From positions 1 through 11,681 of the forward strand of contig JAJUHR010000030.1 of NCBI GenBank assembly GCA_029267795.1: a DNA stretch of 11,681 bases, written 5' to 3'. A program made the translations under genes and the position numbers. This document shows positions 6,017 through 11,601 of the stretch, one piece after another (position 1 is the first letter of the stretch; each line of letters opens with the position of its first letter). The notes beneath the pieces are model-generated. The model did not search any database, had not been told where the DNA came from, and saw nothing but the letters and a program-made list of their open reading frames with translations. This DNA comes from Planctomycetota bacterium. GTDB taxonomy: Bacteria > Planctomycetota > Phycisphaerae > Phycisphaerales > Phycisphaeraceae.

Positions 6017-6036
6017 CCAACTAACCCAACCCAACC
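6017..6036 (-). repeat. G/T-rich short tandem run in rpsH leader
   Basis: On the minus strand GGTTGGGTTGGG is followed by TTAGTTGG, a short run of GGTT-type units resembling telomere-like repeats. It contains four G-runs of 2-3 and could form a two-layer quadruplex in the mRNA about 65 nt before the rpsH start. Simple-sequence slippage is an equally good explanation. Confidence 0.4.
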
Positions 6037-6062
6037 AGCTCTGTACCGCGCGGACGGCTCCC

Positions 6063-6068
6063 ATCATA
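6063..6068 (-). promoter_or_regulatory. Possible internal -10 box upstream of rpsH
   Basis: TATGAT on the minus strand matches 5 of 6 of the sigma70 -10 box and lies in the longest spacer within the ribosomal block. No recognisable -35 box stands 16-18 bp upstream; the imperfect hairpin 6076-6108 occupies that place. A weak internal promoter is possible but unsupported. Confidence 0.2.
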
Positions 6069-6075
6069 GCGACCC

Positions 6076-6108
6076 CGGCTCAGAATGAGCTCTTGACTCT
6101 CTAAGCCG
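6076..6108 (-). other. Stem-loop in rpsN-rpsH leader
   Basis: On the minus strand CGGCTTAGA (6108-6100) pairs with TCTGAGCCG (6084-6076) over 9 bp with one U-G wobble and a 15-nt loop. It lies about 125-155 nt before the rpsH start in the unusually long leader. It has no U-tract. It could be a protein-binding regulatory site, for example for S8, but that is inference. Confidence 0.45.
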
Positions 6109-6135
6109 TGATCGGCCCTCGAACCGGTCTTGATG

Positions 6136-6149
6136 GCAGAGCGATCTGC
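6136..6149 (-). other. Small hairpin just after rpsN
   Basis: GCAGA and TCTGC form a perfect 5-bp stem with a 4-nt loop beginning one base after the rpsN stop codon. It is short, without a U-tract, and may protect or process the mRNA end. Confidence 0.3.
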
Positions 6150-6150
6150 G

Positions 6151-6420
6151 TCACCAGGACGACTTTCGCATGCCCGGAATCTTACCCTGCAATGCCAGCT
6201 CACGCAGCATGATCCGCGAGATCTTGAACTTGCGGTAGACCCCGCGGCTGCGACCGGTCAAGGCGCACAGGCTGCGGACCCGCGTCGGGCTGGCATTTCG
6301 CGGCAGCCGGGCCAGTGCCGCGTAGTCGCCCTTGGCCTTGAGCTGGCGGCGCAACTCGGCGTACTTGGCCACCGTCTTCTTGATCCGGTTGTTGCGTTCG
6401 ATCGTCGATTTACACGCCAT
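6151..6420 (-). CDS. rpsN: 30S ribosomal protein S14 (uS14), zinc-free short form
   Basis: The 89-residue product is the zinc-independent (C-) S14 form: it lacks the paired CxxC motifs, having only Cys3 and Cys52. It shows RNNRIKKTVAKYAELR (9-24), LPRNASPTRVRSLCALTGRSRGVYRKF (39-65) and the strongly conserved ISRIMLRELALQGKIPGMRKSSW tail, split here at ISRI/MLREL. S14 joins late in 30S head assembly. It is shorter than the 101-residue E. coli protein, as in many other phyla. The ATG at 6420 has AGAGGT 6 nt upstream. rplE lies 73 nt upstream, the standard order. Confidence 0.97.
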   Translation of the reverse strand: MACKSTIERNNRIKKTVAKYAELRRQLKAKGDYAALARLPRNASPTRVRSLCALTGRSRGVYRKFKISRIMLRELALQGKIPGMRKSSW

Positions 6421-6447
6421 GAACTCTACCTCTCAAACACCCTGCGA

Positions 6448-6474
6448 ACCCACTGGCCGAAGCCGGGTCTGGGT
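6448..6474 (-). other. UUCG-capped stem-loop in rplE-rpsN spacer
   Basis: ACCCA (6474-6470 on the minus strand) pairs with TGGGT (6452-6448), and inside it GGC-UUCG-GCC (6464-6455) forms a short tetraloop hairpin, with an asymmetric internal loop between them. The UUCG tetraloop makes it more credible than other spacer stems. No U-tract follows, and function is unknown. Confidence 0.35.
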
Positions 6475-6493
6475 AGCGCTGCTTGAATCCCTC

Positions 6494-7144
6494 TCACCTC
6501 CGGCGGTCCTCCGGGCGGGCGAACGGAACCCCCAGCTCCGCGAGCATCGCTCTGGATTTTTCGTCCGTGCTGTTGCGGAACACGAACGTGATGTTCATCC
6601 CGTGGGTGTAGTTGGCTTTGGCCATGTCCACCTCCGGGAAGATCCCCTGCTCCTCGACGCCGAAGGAATAATTTCCCTGGCCATCGAAACTGTCGGGGTT
6701 CAAACCGCGGAAGTCCTTGATGCGGGGGATCGCCAAGCTCACCAGCCTGTCGAAGAATTCCCACATGCGATTGCCACGGAGGGTGACCATGGCTCCGATC
6801 TCGCAGCCAGCCCGCAGCTTGAAGTTCGACACGGATTTTTTGGACTTCTTGACGACCGGCTTTTGGCCACTGATCGTTGCCAAGTCGGACAGGACCTGTT
6901 CCTTCGCGGTGGTGTTGAGCTTGGCCCCCTCCAATTGCTTGCCCATACCCACGTTGATCACGATCTTGTCCAGTCGCGGCAGGGCCATGGGGTTGGTCAG
7001 GCCGAACTGCTTACGCAGCTGATCCGAGACCGGGCCGGCGTACTTTTCCTTCATGCGCGGGGCGGGGGCAGCAACGGCGGGCACCACCTTGGGCGCTCCC
7101 GCTGCCTCGGTCTTGGGTTCGGATTTCGGTGCCTTCTTGGCCAT
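6494..7144 (-). CDS. rplE: 50S ribosomal protein L5 (uL5) with N-terminal extension
   Basis: L5 binds 5S rRNA and contacts the P-site tRNA and the 30S head. The core runs from about residue 31 to 209: LPRLDKIVINVGMGK (55-69), ISGQKPVVKKSKKSVSNFKLR (91-111, two segments), TLRGNRMWEFFDRL (121-134), IPRIKDFRGL (139-148) and GNYSFGVEEQGIFPE (157-171). The first 30 residues are a Lys/Ala/Pro-rich extension not present in the usual 179-residue protein. The ATG at 7144 is supported by AGGA 10 nt upstream. The Met31 codon (7054) would give the family start but has no Shine-Dalgarno sequence. rplX lies 74 nt upstream. Confidence 0.96.
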   Translation of the reverse strand: MAKKAPKSEPKTEAAGAPKVVPAVAAPAPRMKEKYAGPVSDQLRKQFGLTNPMALPRLDKIVINVGMGKQLEGAKLNTTAKEQVLSDLATISGQKPVVKKSKKSVSNFKLRAGCEIGAMVTLRGNRMWEFFDRLVSLAIPRIKDFRGLNPDSFDGQGNYSFGVEEQGIFPEVDMAKANYTHGMNITFVFRNSTDEKSRAMLAELGVPFARPEDRRR

Positions 7145-7154
7145 GACCCACTGA

Positions 7155-7158
7155 TCCT
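7155..7158 (-). promoter_or_regulatory. Shine-Dalgarno sequence supporting the extended rplE start
   Basis: AGGA on the minus strand, 10 nt before the ATG at 7144. Met31 of the frame is preceded only by a C-rich stretch, so this site favours translation of the extended L5. Confidence 0.5.
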
Positions 7159-7176
7159 ATCAACTGCTCCACGCGA

Positions 7177-7204
7177 CCGGCTGTAGTGTATGCCACCTAG
7201 CCGG
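7177..7204 (-). other. Hairpin in rplX-rplE spacer
   Basis: CCGGCT (7204-7199 on the minus strand) pairs with AGCCGG (7182-7177) over 6 bp, with an inner GTG/CAC stem inside the 16-nt loop. It lies 14 nt after the rplX stop and has no U-tract. Function is unknown and a chance origin cannot be excluded. Confidence 0.3.
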
Positions 7205-7218
7205 CCAAGACTCGACCC

Positions 7219-7554
7219 TCACTTACGGGGTTTTCGCAGCGGCTCTCCGAGTTGTTCGCCCGTGCGGACGGCGATCCGGACCTTGGAGCCGTCGGGCCGG
7301 GTTTCAAAGCGAACCCGGGTCGGCTTACCGCCCGACACCGGTGAGACGTTGGAGATGTGGATGGGCATCTCTTTTTCGATCACCCCGCCGCGTGGGTTGT
7401 TTTGGCTGGGCCGGACGGTTCTCTTGCGAACGTTGACGCCTTGGACGATCACCCGCTGCTGGTCCGGGATGACACGTAGAACCTTACCCTGCCTGCCCCG
7501 GGCCTTGCCCGAGGTGACGACCACCAGATCTCCAGATCGAACGTGCTGAGCCAT
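7219..7554 (-). CDS. rplX: 50S ribosomal protein L24 (uL24)
   Basis: The 111-residue protein has the KOW motif at the N-terminus (VRSGDLVVVTSGKARGRQGKV in two parts, about 5-25), followed by VIVQGVNVRKRTVRPSQ (35-51), GGVIEKEMPIHISNV (56-70) and a basic end, the layout of L24, an early initiator of 50S assembly near the tunnel exit. It is a few residues longer than E. coli L24 (104), ending in a Pro/Lys/Arg tail. The ATG at 7554 is the natural start. Only a weak AAGG about 11 nt upstream could serve for ribosome binding. It lies 44 nt after rplN. Confidence 0.97.
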   Translation of the reverse strand: MAQHVRSGDLVVVTSGKARGRQGKVLRVIPDQQRVIVQGVNVRKRTVRPSQNNPRGGVIEKEMPIHISNVSPVSGGKPTRVRFETRPDGSKVRIAVRTGEQLGEPLRKPRK

Positions 7555-7598
7555 GTCTGCTAGTGCCTTGCTTGTTGGGCTGCGGGTTGGCCGCTGGT

Positions 7599-7985
7599 TC
7601 AGACCACCTCGGACGCCAACGAAACGATTTTCATGTAGTTCAAGTCGCGTAGCTCGCGGGCGACGGCGCCGAAGATGCGCGTGCCTCGGGGGTTGCCTTC
7701 GTCGTCGATCAACACGATGGCGTTGCGGTCGAACCGGACGTAGCTGCCGTCGTCCCGTCGCACGGGGTAGCTGGTGCGCACCACCACGCCTTTGGCCACT
7801 GTGCCGGGCTTGACGTCTCCGCCGGGCAGAGCCTTTTTGATGGAGCAGACGACGCGGTCACCCACGGTGGCATACCGGCGAGAGAACCGGCCCTTGGCCG
7901 TCGACCCGCCGAAAACGTGGATGATCGCGGCCACCTTGGCGCCGGTGTTGTCCGCCACATCCACTCTGGCTTCGTTCTGAATCAT
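7599..7985 (-). CDS. rplN: 50S ribosomal protein L14 (uL14)
   Basis: A 128-residue L14, slightly longer than the usual 122-123. Landmarks are the N-terminal RVDVADNTGAK (7-17), the central GDVKPGTVAKGVVVRTSYPVRR in two parts (56-77), DGSYVRFDRNAIVLID (79-94) and the C-terminal signature GTRIFGAVARELRD (101-114). L14 lies at the subunit interface and forms bridge B8 and, in the family, binds the silencing factor RsfS. About six extra residues sit after GGS (around 29-35). The ATG at 7985 has AGGA 7 nt upstream, embedded in a 10-bp palindrome. It follows rpsQ by 50 nt. Confidence 0.97.
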   Translation of the reverse strand: MIQNEARVDVADNTGAKVAAIIHVFGGSTAKGRFSRRYATVGDRVVCSIKKALPGGDVKPGTVAKGVVVRTSYPVRRDDGSYVRFDRNAIVLIDDEGNPRGTRIFGAVARELRDLNYMKIVSLASEVV

Positions 7986-8035
7986 GGATCGATCCTAGGG
8001 ACACATACAGACACCGCGTCGGGGCGTCTTTGGGA

Positions 8036-8359
8036 TTATGGGGTTGCCACGGGCTCCGCTTCACCGGCCACTGCCGACTCCAAGACCCGAACCAGCCGCC
8101 AGCTCTTGGTCTTGCTGATCGGGCGGCAATTGGCGATTTCTACGCGGTCCCCCATCTTGCTGAGGTTCTGCGGGTCGTGCACGTGGTACCGCGTCCACCG
8201 CTTCAAGTATTTGCCGTACTTGGGGTGGCGAGTCTGGTACGCCACGGTGACGGTGCGGGTTTTGTCACGCCTGTCGCTGGTTACCACGCCGACCTTCGTG
8301 CCGATGAGGGATCGACGCTGATCTGGTGCGGGGGCGGGCTGGGCGGTGGTCGGGTTCAC
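8036..8359 (-). CDS. rpsQ: 30S ribosomal protein S17 (uS17), GTG start, extended at both ends
   Basis: The 107-residue protein has an S17 OB-fold core at about 18-96: GTKVGVVTSDRRDKTRTVTV (20-39), HPKYGKYLKRWTRYHVHD (45-62), MGDRVEIANCRPISKTKSW (69-87) and LVRVLE. S17 is a primary 16S rRNA binder of the 30S body. Compared with the usual 80-90 residues it has an N-terminal Pro/Ala-rich lead of about 17 residues and an acidic/Ala tail of about 10. The start is GTG at 8359, the only non-ATG start among the complete genes here. Its AGGAG overlaps the rpmC stop codon, so translation is probably coupled; the 14-nt spacing is the tightest in the window. Confidence 0.96.
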   Translation of the reverse strand: MNPTTAQPAPAPDQRRSLIGTKVGVVTSDRRDKTRTVTVAYQTRHPKYGKYLKRWTRYHVHDPQNLSKMGDRVEIANCRPISKTKSWRLVRVLESAVAGEAEPVATP

Positions 8360-8370
8360 GGCGAACTACT

Positions 8371-8375
8371 CTCCT
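8371..8375 (-). promoter_or_regulatory. Shine-Dalgarno of rpsQ overlapping rpmC stop
   Basis: AGGAG on the minus strand shares bases with the rpmC TAG stop (8376-8374) and lies 11 nt before the GTG start of rpsQ. It fixes this GTG as the start and suggests reinitiation by ribosomes finishing rpmC. Confidence 0.6.
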
Positions 8376-8562
8376 AACCCTTGCGGGTCCGCTGCTCGGT
8401 CAGGACCCGGGCGATGTCGCGGCGGATGTTCCGCAGCTGCCGGGGGTTTTCGAGCTTTTCGGTGACGGCCTGGCACCGCAGGTCGTAGAGCTGGCGGCGC
8501 AGGCGCTGTTCCTCGACCCGCAGCTCCTCCGGGCTCATTTTGTGTACTTCCTTGGCCTTCAT
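8374..8562 (-). CDS. rpmC: 50S ribosomal protein L29 (uL29)
   Basis: The 62-residue product is a typical L29, two antiparallel helices at the tunnel exit beside L23, where chaperones and the signal recognition particle dock. Visible are MKAKEVHKMSPEEL, QLYDLRCQAVTEKLENPRQL in the middle (24-43) and the conserved RNIRRDIARVLTEQ (44-57). The start is ATG 8562, matching the family N-terminus MKAKE. A second in-frame ATG (residue 9) has a better AAGGA upstream but would remove the conserved first helix start. A longer open frame upstream overlaps rplP in another frame and is spurious. It lies between rplP and rpsQ as usual. Confidence 0.96.
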   Translation of the reverse strand: MKAKEVHKMSPEELRVEEQRLRRQLYDLRCQAVTEKLENPRQLRNIRRDIARVLTEQRTRKG

Positions 8563-8623
8563 GTCCCAATCGTCCAAACAAACGAATCGGTCTCGCCTCG
8601 ACTCTTCACCGGGTCCTGTACGA

Positions 8624-9040
8624 TCATGCGTGGCGGCGCTCGATGAACCGGCATTTGAACGGCATCTTGTGGGCGACGCGGATGAGCGCCTGCTTGGCCA
8701 CCGAGCTGGGCACCCCGGCGATCTCAAACAACACGGTGCCGGGCTTGACACGGGCGACCCAATACTCCGGCTCGGCCTTGCCCTTGCCCATGCGGGTTTC
8801 CAACGGCTTCTTGGTGTAGGGCTTATCCGGGAAGACCCGCACGTAAATCTTGCCTTCACGCTGCAGGAAGTGCGTCGCGGCGACGCGGCCGGCTTCGATC
8901 TGCTTGGCGCTGAGCCAGCCCAAATCGAGGCACTGCAAGCCGTAATCTCCGAACGCCACGTAATTGCCACGGGTGGCCACGCCGCGCATCTTCCCCCGCT
9001 GTTGCTTGCGGAACTTAACCCTTTTGGGCATCAGCGCCAT
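8624..9040 (-). CDS. rplP: 50S ribosomal protein L16 (uL16)
   Basis: A 138-residue L16, near the usual 136-137, which organises the A-tRNA site and the 23S rRNA at the base of the central protuberance. Landmarks are MPKRVKFRKQQRGKMRG (4-20), SAKQIEAGRVA (44-54), GKIYVRVFPDKPYTKKPLE (63-81), RMGKGK (83-88) and EYWVARVKPGTVLFEI (92-107). Arg83 corresponds to the arginine hydroxylated in E. coli (Arg81). The first ATG (9040) has GAGG 8 nt upstream; a second Met at residue 4 (9031) would be the more typical family start but lies too far from it. rpsC precedes it by 76 nt. Confidence 0.97.
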   Translation of the reverse strand: MALMPKRVKFRKQQRGKMRGVATRGNYVAFGDYGLQCLDLGWLSAKQIEAGRVAATHFLQREGKIYVRVFPDKPYTKKPLETRMGKGKAEPEYWVARVKPGTVLFEIAGVPSSVAKQALIRVAHKMPFKCRFIERRHA

Positions 9041-9064
9041 AAGTTACGCCTCATTCACGCTACG

Positions 9065-9082
9065 GCCCGCGCTGCAGCGGGC
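9065..9082 (-). other. Hairpin in rpsC-rplP spacer
   Basis: GCCCGC (9065-9070) and GCGGGC (9077-9082) form a perfect 6-bp stem with a 6-nt loop, 25-42 nt before the rplP start. No U-tract follows. It is one of the more compact stems of the spacers here. Confidence 0.35.
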
Positions 9083-9116
9083 ATAACTGTCTACCTCGTC
9101 CACGGCGGCGTCGCGA

Positions 9117-9821
9117 TCACCGGCGGCCGCGAGCCCTGGGCCTGGCACCGGCTGCCTTGGATTCCACGTCGCCCTCGGTCACCTGGTTATAGAATCCCTT
9201 GTAAATCCAGACCTTGACGCCGATCACGCCGTAGGTCGTATAGCTCTGGGCAAAGCCGTAGTCCACGTTGGCCTGCAGGGTCTGTAGCGGGATCGCGCCA
9301 GCGCGGATGTCTTCGCTGCGGCTCATCTCGTGCCCGCCAAGCCGGCCGGAGAGTTGGATCTTGACCCCCTTGGCGCCGGCGGCCATTGCGGCGTCGGCTT
9401 TCATCTTCATGACGCGGCGGAAGCCGGCCCGCTTGGCCAGTTGTTCGGCGATGCTCTCGGCGACCAACTGTGCGTCCAGGTCGGGGTTGGCGATCTCGAC
9501 GCAGCTGATGGAGACCTTGCGACCGGTCAGGTCCTGCAGGTCGCTGGTCAGGCGGTCGATCTCCGCGCCCTTGGGGCCGATGACCAGCCCCGGCCGCGCG
9601 GTCTTGATGACGATCTTGAGCTCTTCCCGGGTGCGTTCGATGTGGATGTCCGAGACCGCGGCAAACGGCGGCCGACGGTTCAACCGCCTGTCGATGTGGT
9701 CCCGGATCATCTGGTCTTCGATCAACAGCTCGCCGTACAGGGCCTTGGGCGCGTACCAACGGCTCTTGTGGACCTCGGTGATCCCGACGCGGAAGCCAAA
9801 CGGATGTACTTTCTGTCCCAT
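9117..9821 (-). CDS. rpsC: 30S ribosomal protein S3 (uS3)
   Basis: A 234-residue S3, the usual length, at the mRNA entry channel of the 30S subunit, with helicase-assisting basic residues in the family. The N-terminal MGQKVHPFGFRVGI is canonical. The KH domain (about 39-109) holds the GxxG loop as GPKG (82-85) in VIGPKGAEIDRL. The C-terminal domain includes KGVKIQLSGRLGGHEMSRSE (151-170) and YGVIGVKVWIYKG (197-209), then a short Arg/Ala-rich tail. The ATG at 9821 is chosen for its family N-terminus and the AGAGGT 8 nt upstream; 21 upstream in-frame codons encode unrelated Pro/Arg residues. It follows rplV by 59 nt. Confidence 0.97.
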   Translation of the reverse strand: MGQKVHPFGFRVGITEVHKSRWYAPKALYGELLIEDQMIRDHIDRRLNRRPPFAAVSDIHIERTREELKIVIKTARPGLVIGPKGAEIDRLTSDLQDLTGRKVSISCVEIANPDLDAQLVAESIAEQLAKRAGFRRVMKMKADAAMAAGAKGVKIQLSGRLGGHEMSRSEDIRAGAIPLQTLQANVDYGFAQSYTTYGVIGVKVWIYKGFYNQVTEGDVESKAAGARPRARGRR

Positions 9822-9829
9822 AGTCACTG

Positions 9830-9835
9830 ACCTCT
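9830..9835 (-). promoter_or_regulatory. Shine-Dalgarno sequence deciding the rpsC start
   Basis: AGAGGT on the minus strand, 8 nt before the ATG at 9821. It sits immediately after the imperfect hairpin 9838-9873 and argues against the longer reading that would begin at 9884. Confidence 0.7.
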
Positions 9836-9837
9836 GC

Positions 9838-9873
9838 GCCTCGGGGGGTTGCCTGATTCGCGGCCCCGGAGGC
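9838..9873 (-). other. Hairpin next to the rpsC ribosome binding site
   Basis: GCCTC (9838-9842) pairs with GAGGC (9869-9873) and GGGG (9844-9847) with CCCC (9864-9867), giving 9 bp around a single mismatch, with a 16-nt loop. It occupies most of the rplV-rpsC spacer and ends 2 nt before the rpsC Shine-Dalgarno sequence. A role in keeping that site open is possible but untested. Confidence 0.35.
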
Positions 9874-9880
9874 TGGTCGA

Positions 9881-10210
9881 TCACCTCTGGTCCACCGCCA
9901 CGGTGATGTGGCTGGTGCGTTTCAAGATCGGGTGGCTGCGCCCGCGGTCCTTGGGCTGCCAGCGCTTGAGGGTTGGGCCGGAGTCCACCCTCGCATCGGT
10001 CACCACCAAGCGACGGACGTCGGCTTCAGCCTGGTCGGCGTTGGCGATCGCTGAGACCAGCGCCTGGCGGAGGAACACCGCCCCGCGCTGCTTGCTGAAC
10101 TGGAGGATCGCCAAGGCATCGTCCGCCTTCTTGCCTCGGATTACGTCGGCGATCAGGCGCACCTTGGTCGGGCTGATCCTGGCGCCGTAATGGGTGCTCC
10201 TGTAAGCCAT
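9881..10210 (-). CDS. rplV: 50S ribosomal protein L22 (uL22)
   Basis: The 109-residue product matches L22 (about 110), an early assembly protein whose long beta-hairpin lines the peptide exit tunnel. The globular part includes ARISPTKVRLIADVIRGKK (10-28) and LRQALVSAIANADQ (47-60). The tunnel hairpin is about 79-100, with GPTLKRWQPKDRGRSHPILKR, split here at GPTLKRW/QPKDR. The end HITVAVDQR is typical. The tip retains the L-K-R equivalent (81-83) of the E. coli segment where macrolide-resistance deletions occur, so no resistance allele is seen there. The ATG at 10210 has AGGA 8 nt upstream. rpsS lies 47 nt before it. Confidence 0.97.
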   Translation of the reverse strand: MAYRSTHYGARISPTKVRLIADVIRGKKADDALAILQFSKQRGAVFLRQALVSAIANADQAEADVRRLVVTDARVDSGPTLKRWQPKDRGRSHPILKRTSHITVAVDQR

Positions 10211-10257
10211 GATTCCGGTCCTGCCGCCTGATTGCTCTACGTTTCGCTGCCTACGCT

Positions 10258-10548
10258 TTAGATCGTGCCCGAGGCTCGCTGGGCCTTGGTGCCGGTGGTA
10301 TGCCCGCGGAACGTCCGCGTGGGGCTGAACTCGCCGAGCTTATGCCCGACCATGTCCTCGGTGACGAACACGTTGTGGAAGATTTTGCCGTTGTGGACCA
10401 GGAACGTGTGACCGACGAACTCGGGCACGATCGTGCATGCCCGAGCCCAGGTCTTGATCGGCTCACGCCGGTTCATCTGCGTCAACTTCTCGACCTTGCG
10501 GAAGAGCTTCTCGTTGACGTACGGCCCCTTCTTCAGCGAACGCGACAT
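10258..10548 (-). CDS. rpsS: 30S ribosomal protein S19 (uS19)
   Basis: A 96-residue S19, close to the usual 92, in the 30S head next to S13 near the A-site tRNA. The whole family pattern is present: MSRSLKKGPYV (1-11), PIKTWARACTIVPEFVGHTF (30-49), VHNGKIFHNVFVTEDMVGHK (51-70) and LGEFSPTRTFRGHT (71-84). The ATG at 10548 is preceded by a strong AGGTGAGG about 7 nt upstream. It follows rplB by 84 nt, with a 6-bp hairpin just after the rplB stop. Confidence 0.98.
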   Translation of the reverse strand: MSRSLKKGPYVNEKLFRKVEKLTQMNRREPIKTWARACTIVPEFVGHTFLVHNGKIFHNVFVTEDMVGHKLGEFSPTRTFRGHTTGTKAQRASGTI

Positions 10549-10609
10549 CTTAAAACCTCACCTATCCCCTTCTGTTTCCAACCTACGACTCCTGGCCCTA
10601 TGGCTCAGG

Positions 10610-10625
10610 CACGGTTCTGACCGTG
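10610..10625 (-). other. Hairpin just after rplB stop
   Basis: CACGGT and ACCGTG form a perfect 6-bp stem with a 4-nt loop, beginning 7 nt after the rplB stop codon. No U-tract follows, so it is not a classical terminator. It may be an mRNA-stabilising or processing element. Confidence 0.35.
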
Positions 10626-10632
10626 GTGATCG

Positions 10633-11487
10633 TTACAACGTCAACTGCCCATAACGGACGCTGAACCGTCGCCGAATGATCCGCTTGTTGGATGCTTTGT
10701 TGCGTTTGCGGGTCTTGCCGCCCTTAGCCAGCACGCCGGTGGGCGAGCAAGGAGAACGGTTGCCCTTGCTGCGTCCGGAGCCACCGCCGAGCGGGTGGTC
10801 GTTGTGGTTCCGCGCGATCCCGCGGGTATGGGGGCGGATCCCCATGTGGCGGGCACGGCCGGCCTTGCCGACCCGAACGTTTTGATGGTCCAGGTTGCCG
10901 ACTTGGCCGATCGTAGCCCGGCAGTCGATCAGCACTTGGCGGATCTCCCCCGATGGGAACACCAGCGTCGCCCACTGGCCTTCCTTGTTGGTCAACCTGG
11001 CGTACGACCCGGCGGCCCGGCACAGCTGCCCGCCTTTGCCCGGGACCAGCTCGATGTTGTGGACCTCAAGCCCAGCCGGGATCGCCCGCAGGGGCATGGT
11101 GTTGCCGACCTTGGGTTCGATCGGGTTCAGGCTCGACAGCACGGTGTCGCCGTCCTTTAGGCCCACCGGGGCAACGATGTAGCTCTTTTGACCGTCTTCA
11201 TATTGGAGCAGGGCGATGTTGCAGGTCCGGTTCGGGTCGTACTCGATGCCGACGACACGGGCGGGCTGGTCAAGGCGGTTGCGGCGAAAATCGACCAACC
11301 GGTAGCGTTGCTTGGCGCCGCCGCCGACCGACTGGCACGTGATAACGCCATGGTGGTTGCGGCCGGCCTTCTTCGGCTTGGGAAACAGTAAGGATTTTTC
11401 CGGCTTCCACTTGGTCACCTCGGTATAGAGGTTGACCGAAGCGTTTCTCCGGCCTGCGCTGGTTCGCTTATAAATCCGAATCGCCAT
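10633..11487 (-). CDS. rplB: 50S ribosomal protein L2 (uL2)
   Basis: A 284-residue L2 (usual about 275), which supports the peptidyl transferase region and subunit association. An N-terminal OB-like RNA-binding domain (about 60-130; GGGAKQRYRLVDFRR, IEYDPNRT, NIALLQYEDG) is followed by an SH3-like domain (GLEVHNIELVPGKGGQLCRAAG, 139-160, in family form) and the C-terminal loop entering the rRNA. Asp230-His231, matching Asp228-His229 of E. coli, are kept, but the motif reads DHPLGGGSG rather than DHPHGGGEG. The basic end KTRKRNKASNKRIIRRR is typical. The ATG at 11487 has AGGTGG 5 nt upstream. It follows rplW by 114 nt. Confidence 0.98.
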   Translation of the reverse strand: MAIRIYKRTSAGRRNASVNLYTEVTKWKPEKSLLFPKPKKAGRNHHGVITCQSVGGGAKQRYRLVDFRRNRLDQPARVVGIEYDPNRTCNIALLQYEDGQKSYIVAPVGLKDGDTVLSSLNPIEPKVGNTMPLRAIPAGLEVHNIELVPGKGGQLCRAAGSYARLTNKEGQWATLVFPSGEIRQVLIDCRATIGQVGNLDHQNVRVGKAGRARHMGIRPHTRGIARNHNDHPLGGGSGRSKGNRSPCSPTGVLAKGGKTRKRNKASNKRIIRRRFSVRYGQLTL

Positions 11488-11601
11488 CTAAACCACCTAT
11501 CCGAGCAAAACTCGCCAAACTTGCCGAGCCCTCGTCTTGGCGCCTCAGGGCTGGGGTATTCCGGGCGCCTTTCGCATGACGCCGACCCTTCATCGGCCGC
11601 C

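Noticed and set aside
7986..7995. 10-bp palindrome GGATCGATCC over the rplN ribosome binding site
   Set aside because: It has no loop, so it cannot form a good hairpin in RNA, and such palindromes are common by chance. No matching second site was seen for an operator.
9822..9884. Longer N-terminus for rpsC
   Set aside because: The MGQKVHPFG start with AGAGGT upstream is canonical, and the extra residues are unrelated.
9268..9906. Plus-strand open frames opposite rpsC and plus-strand frames opposite other ribosomal genes
   Set aside because: These are shadow frames of conserved minus-strand genes with atypical composition and no supporting start signals.
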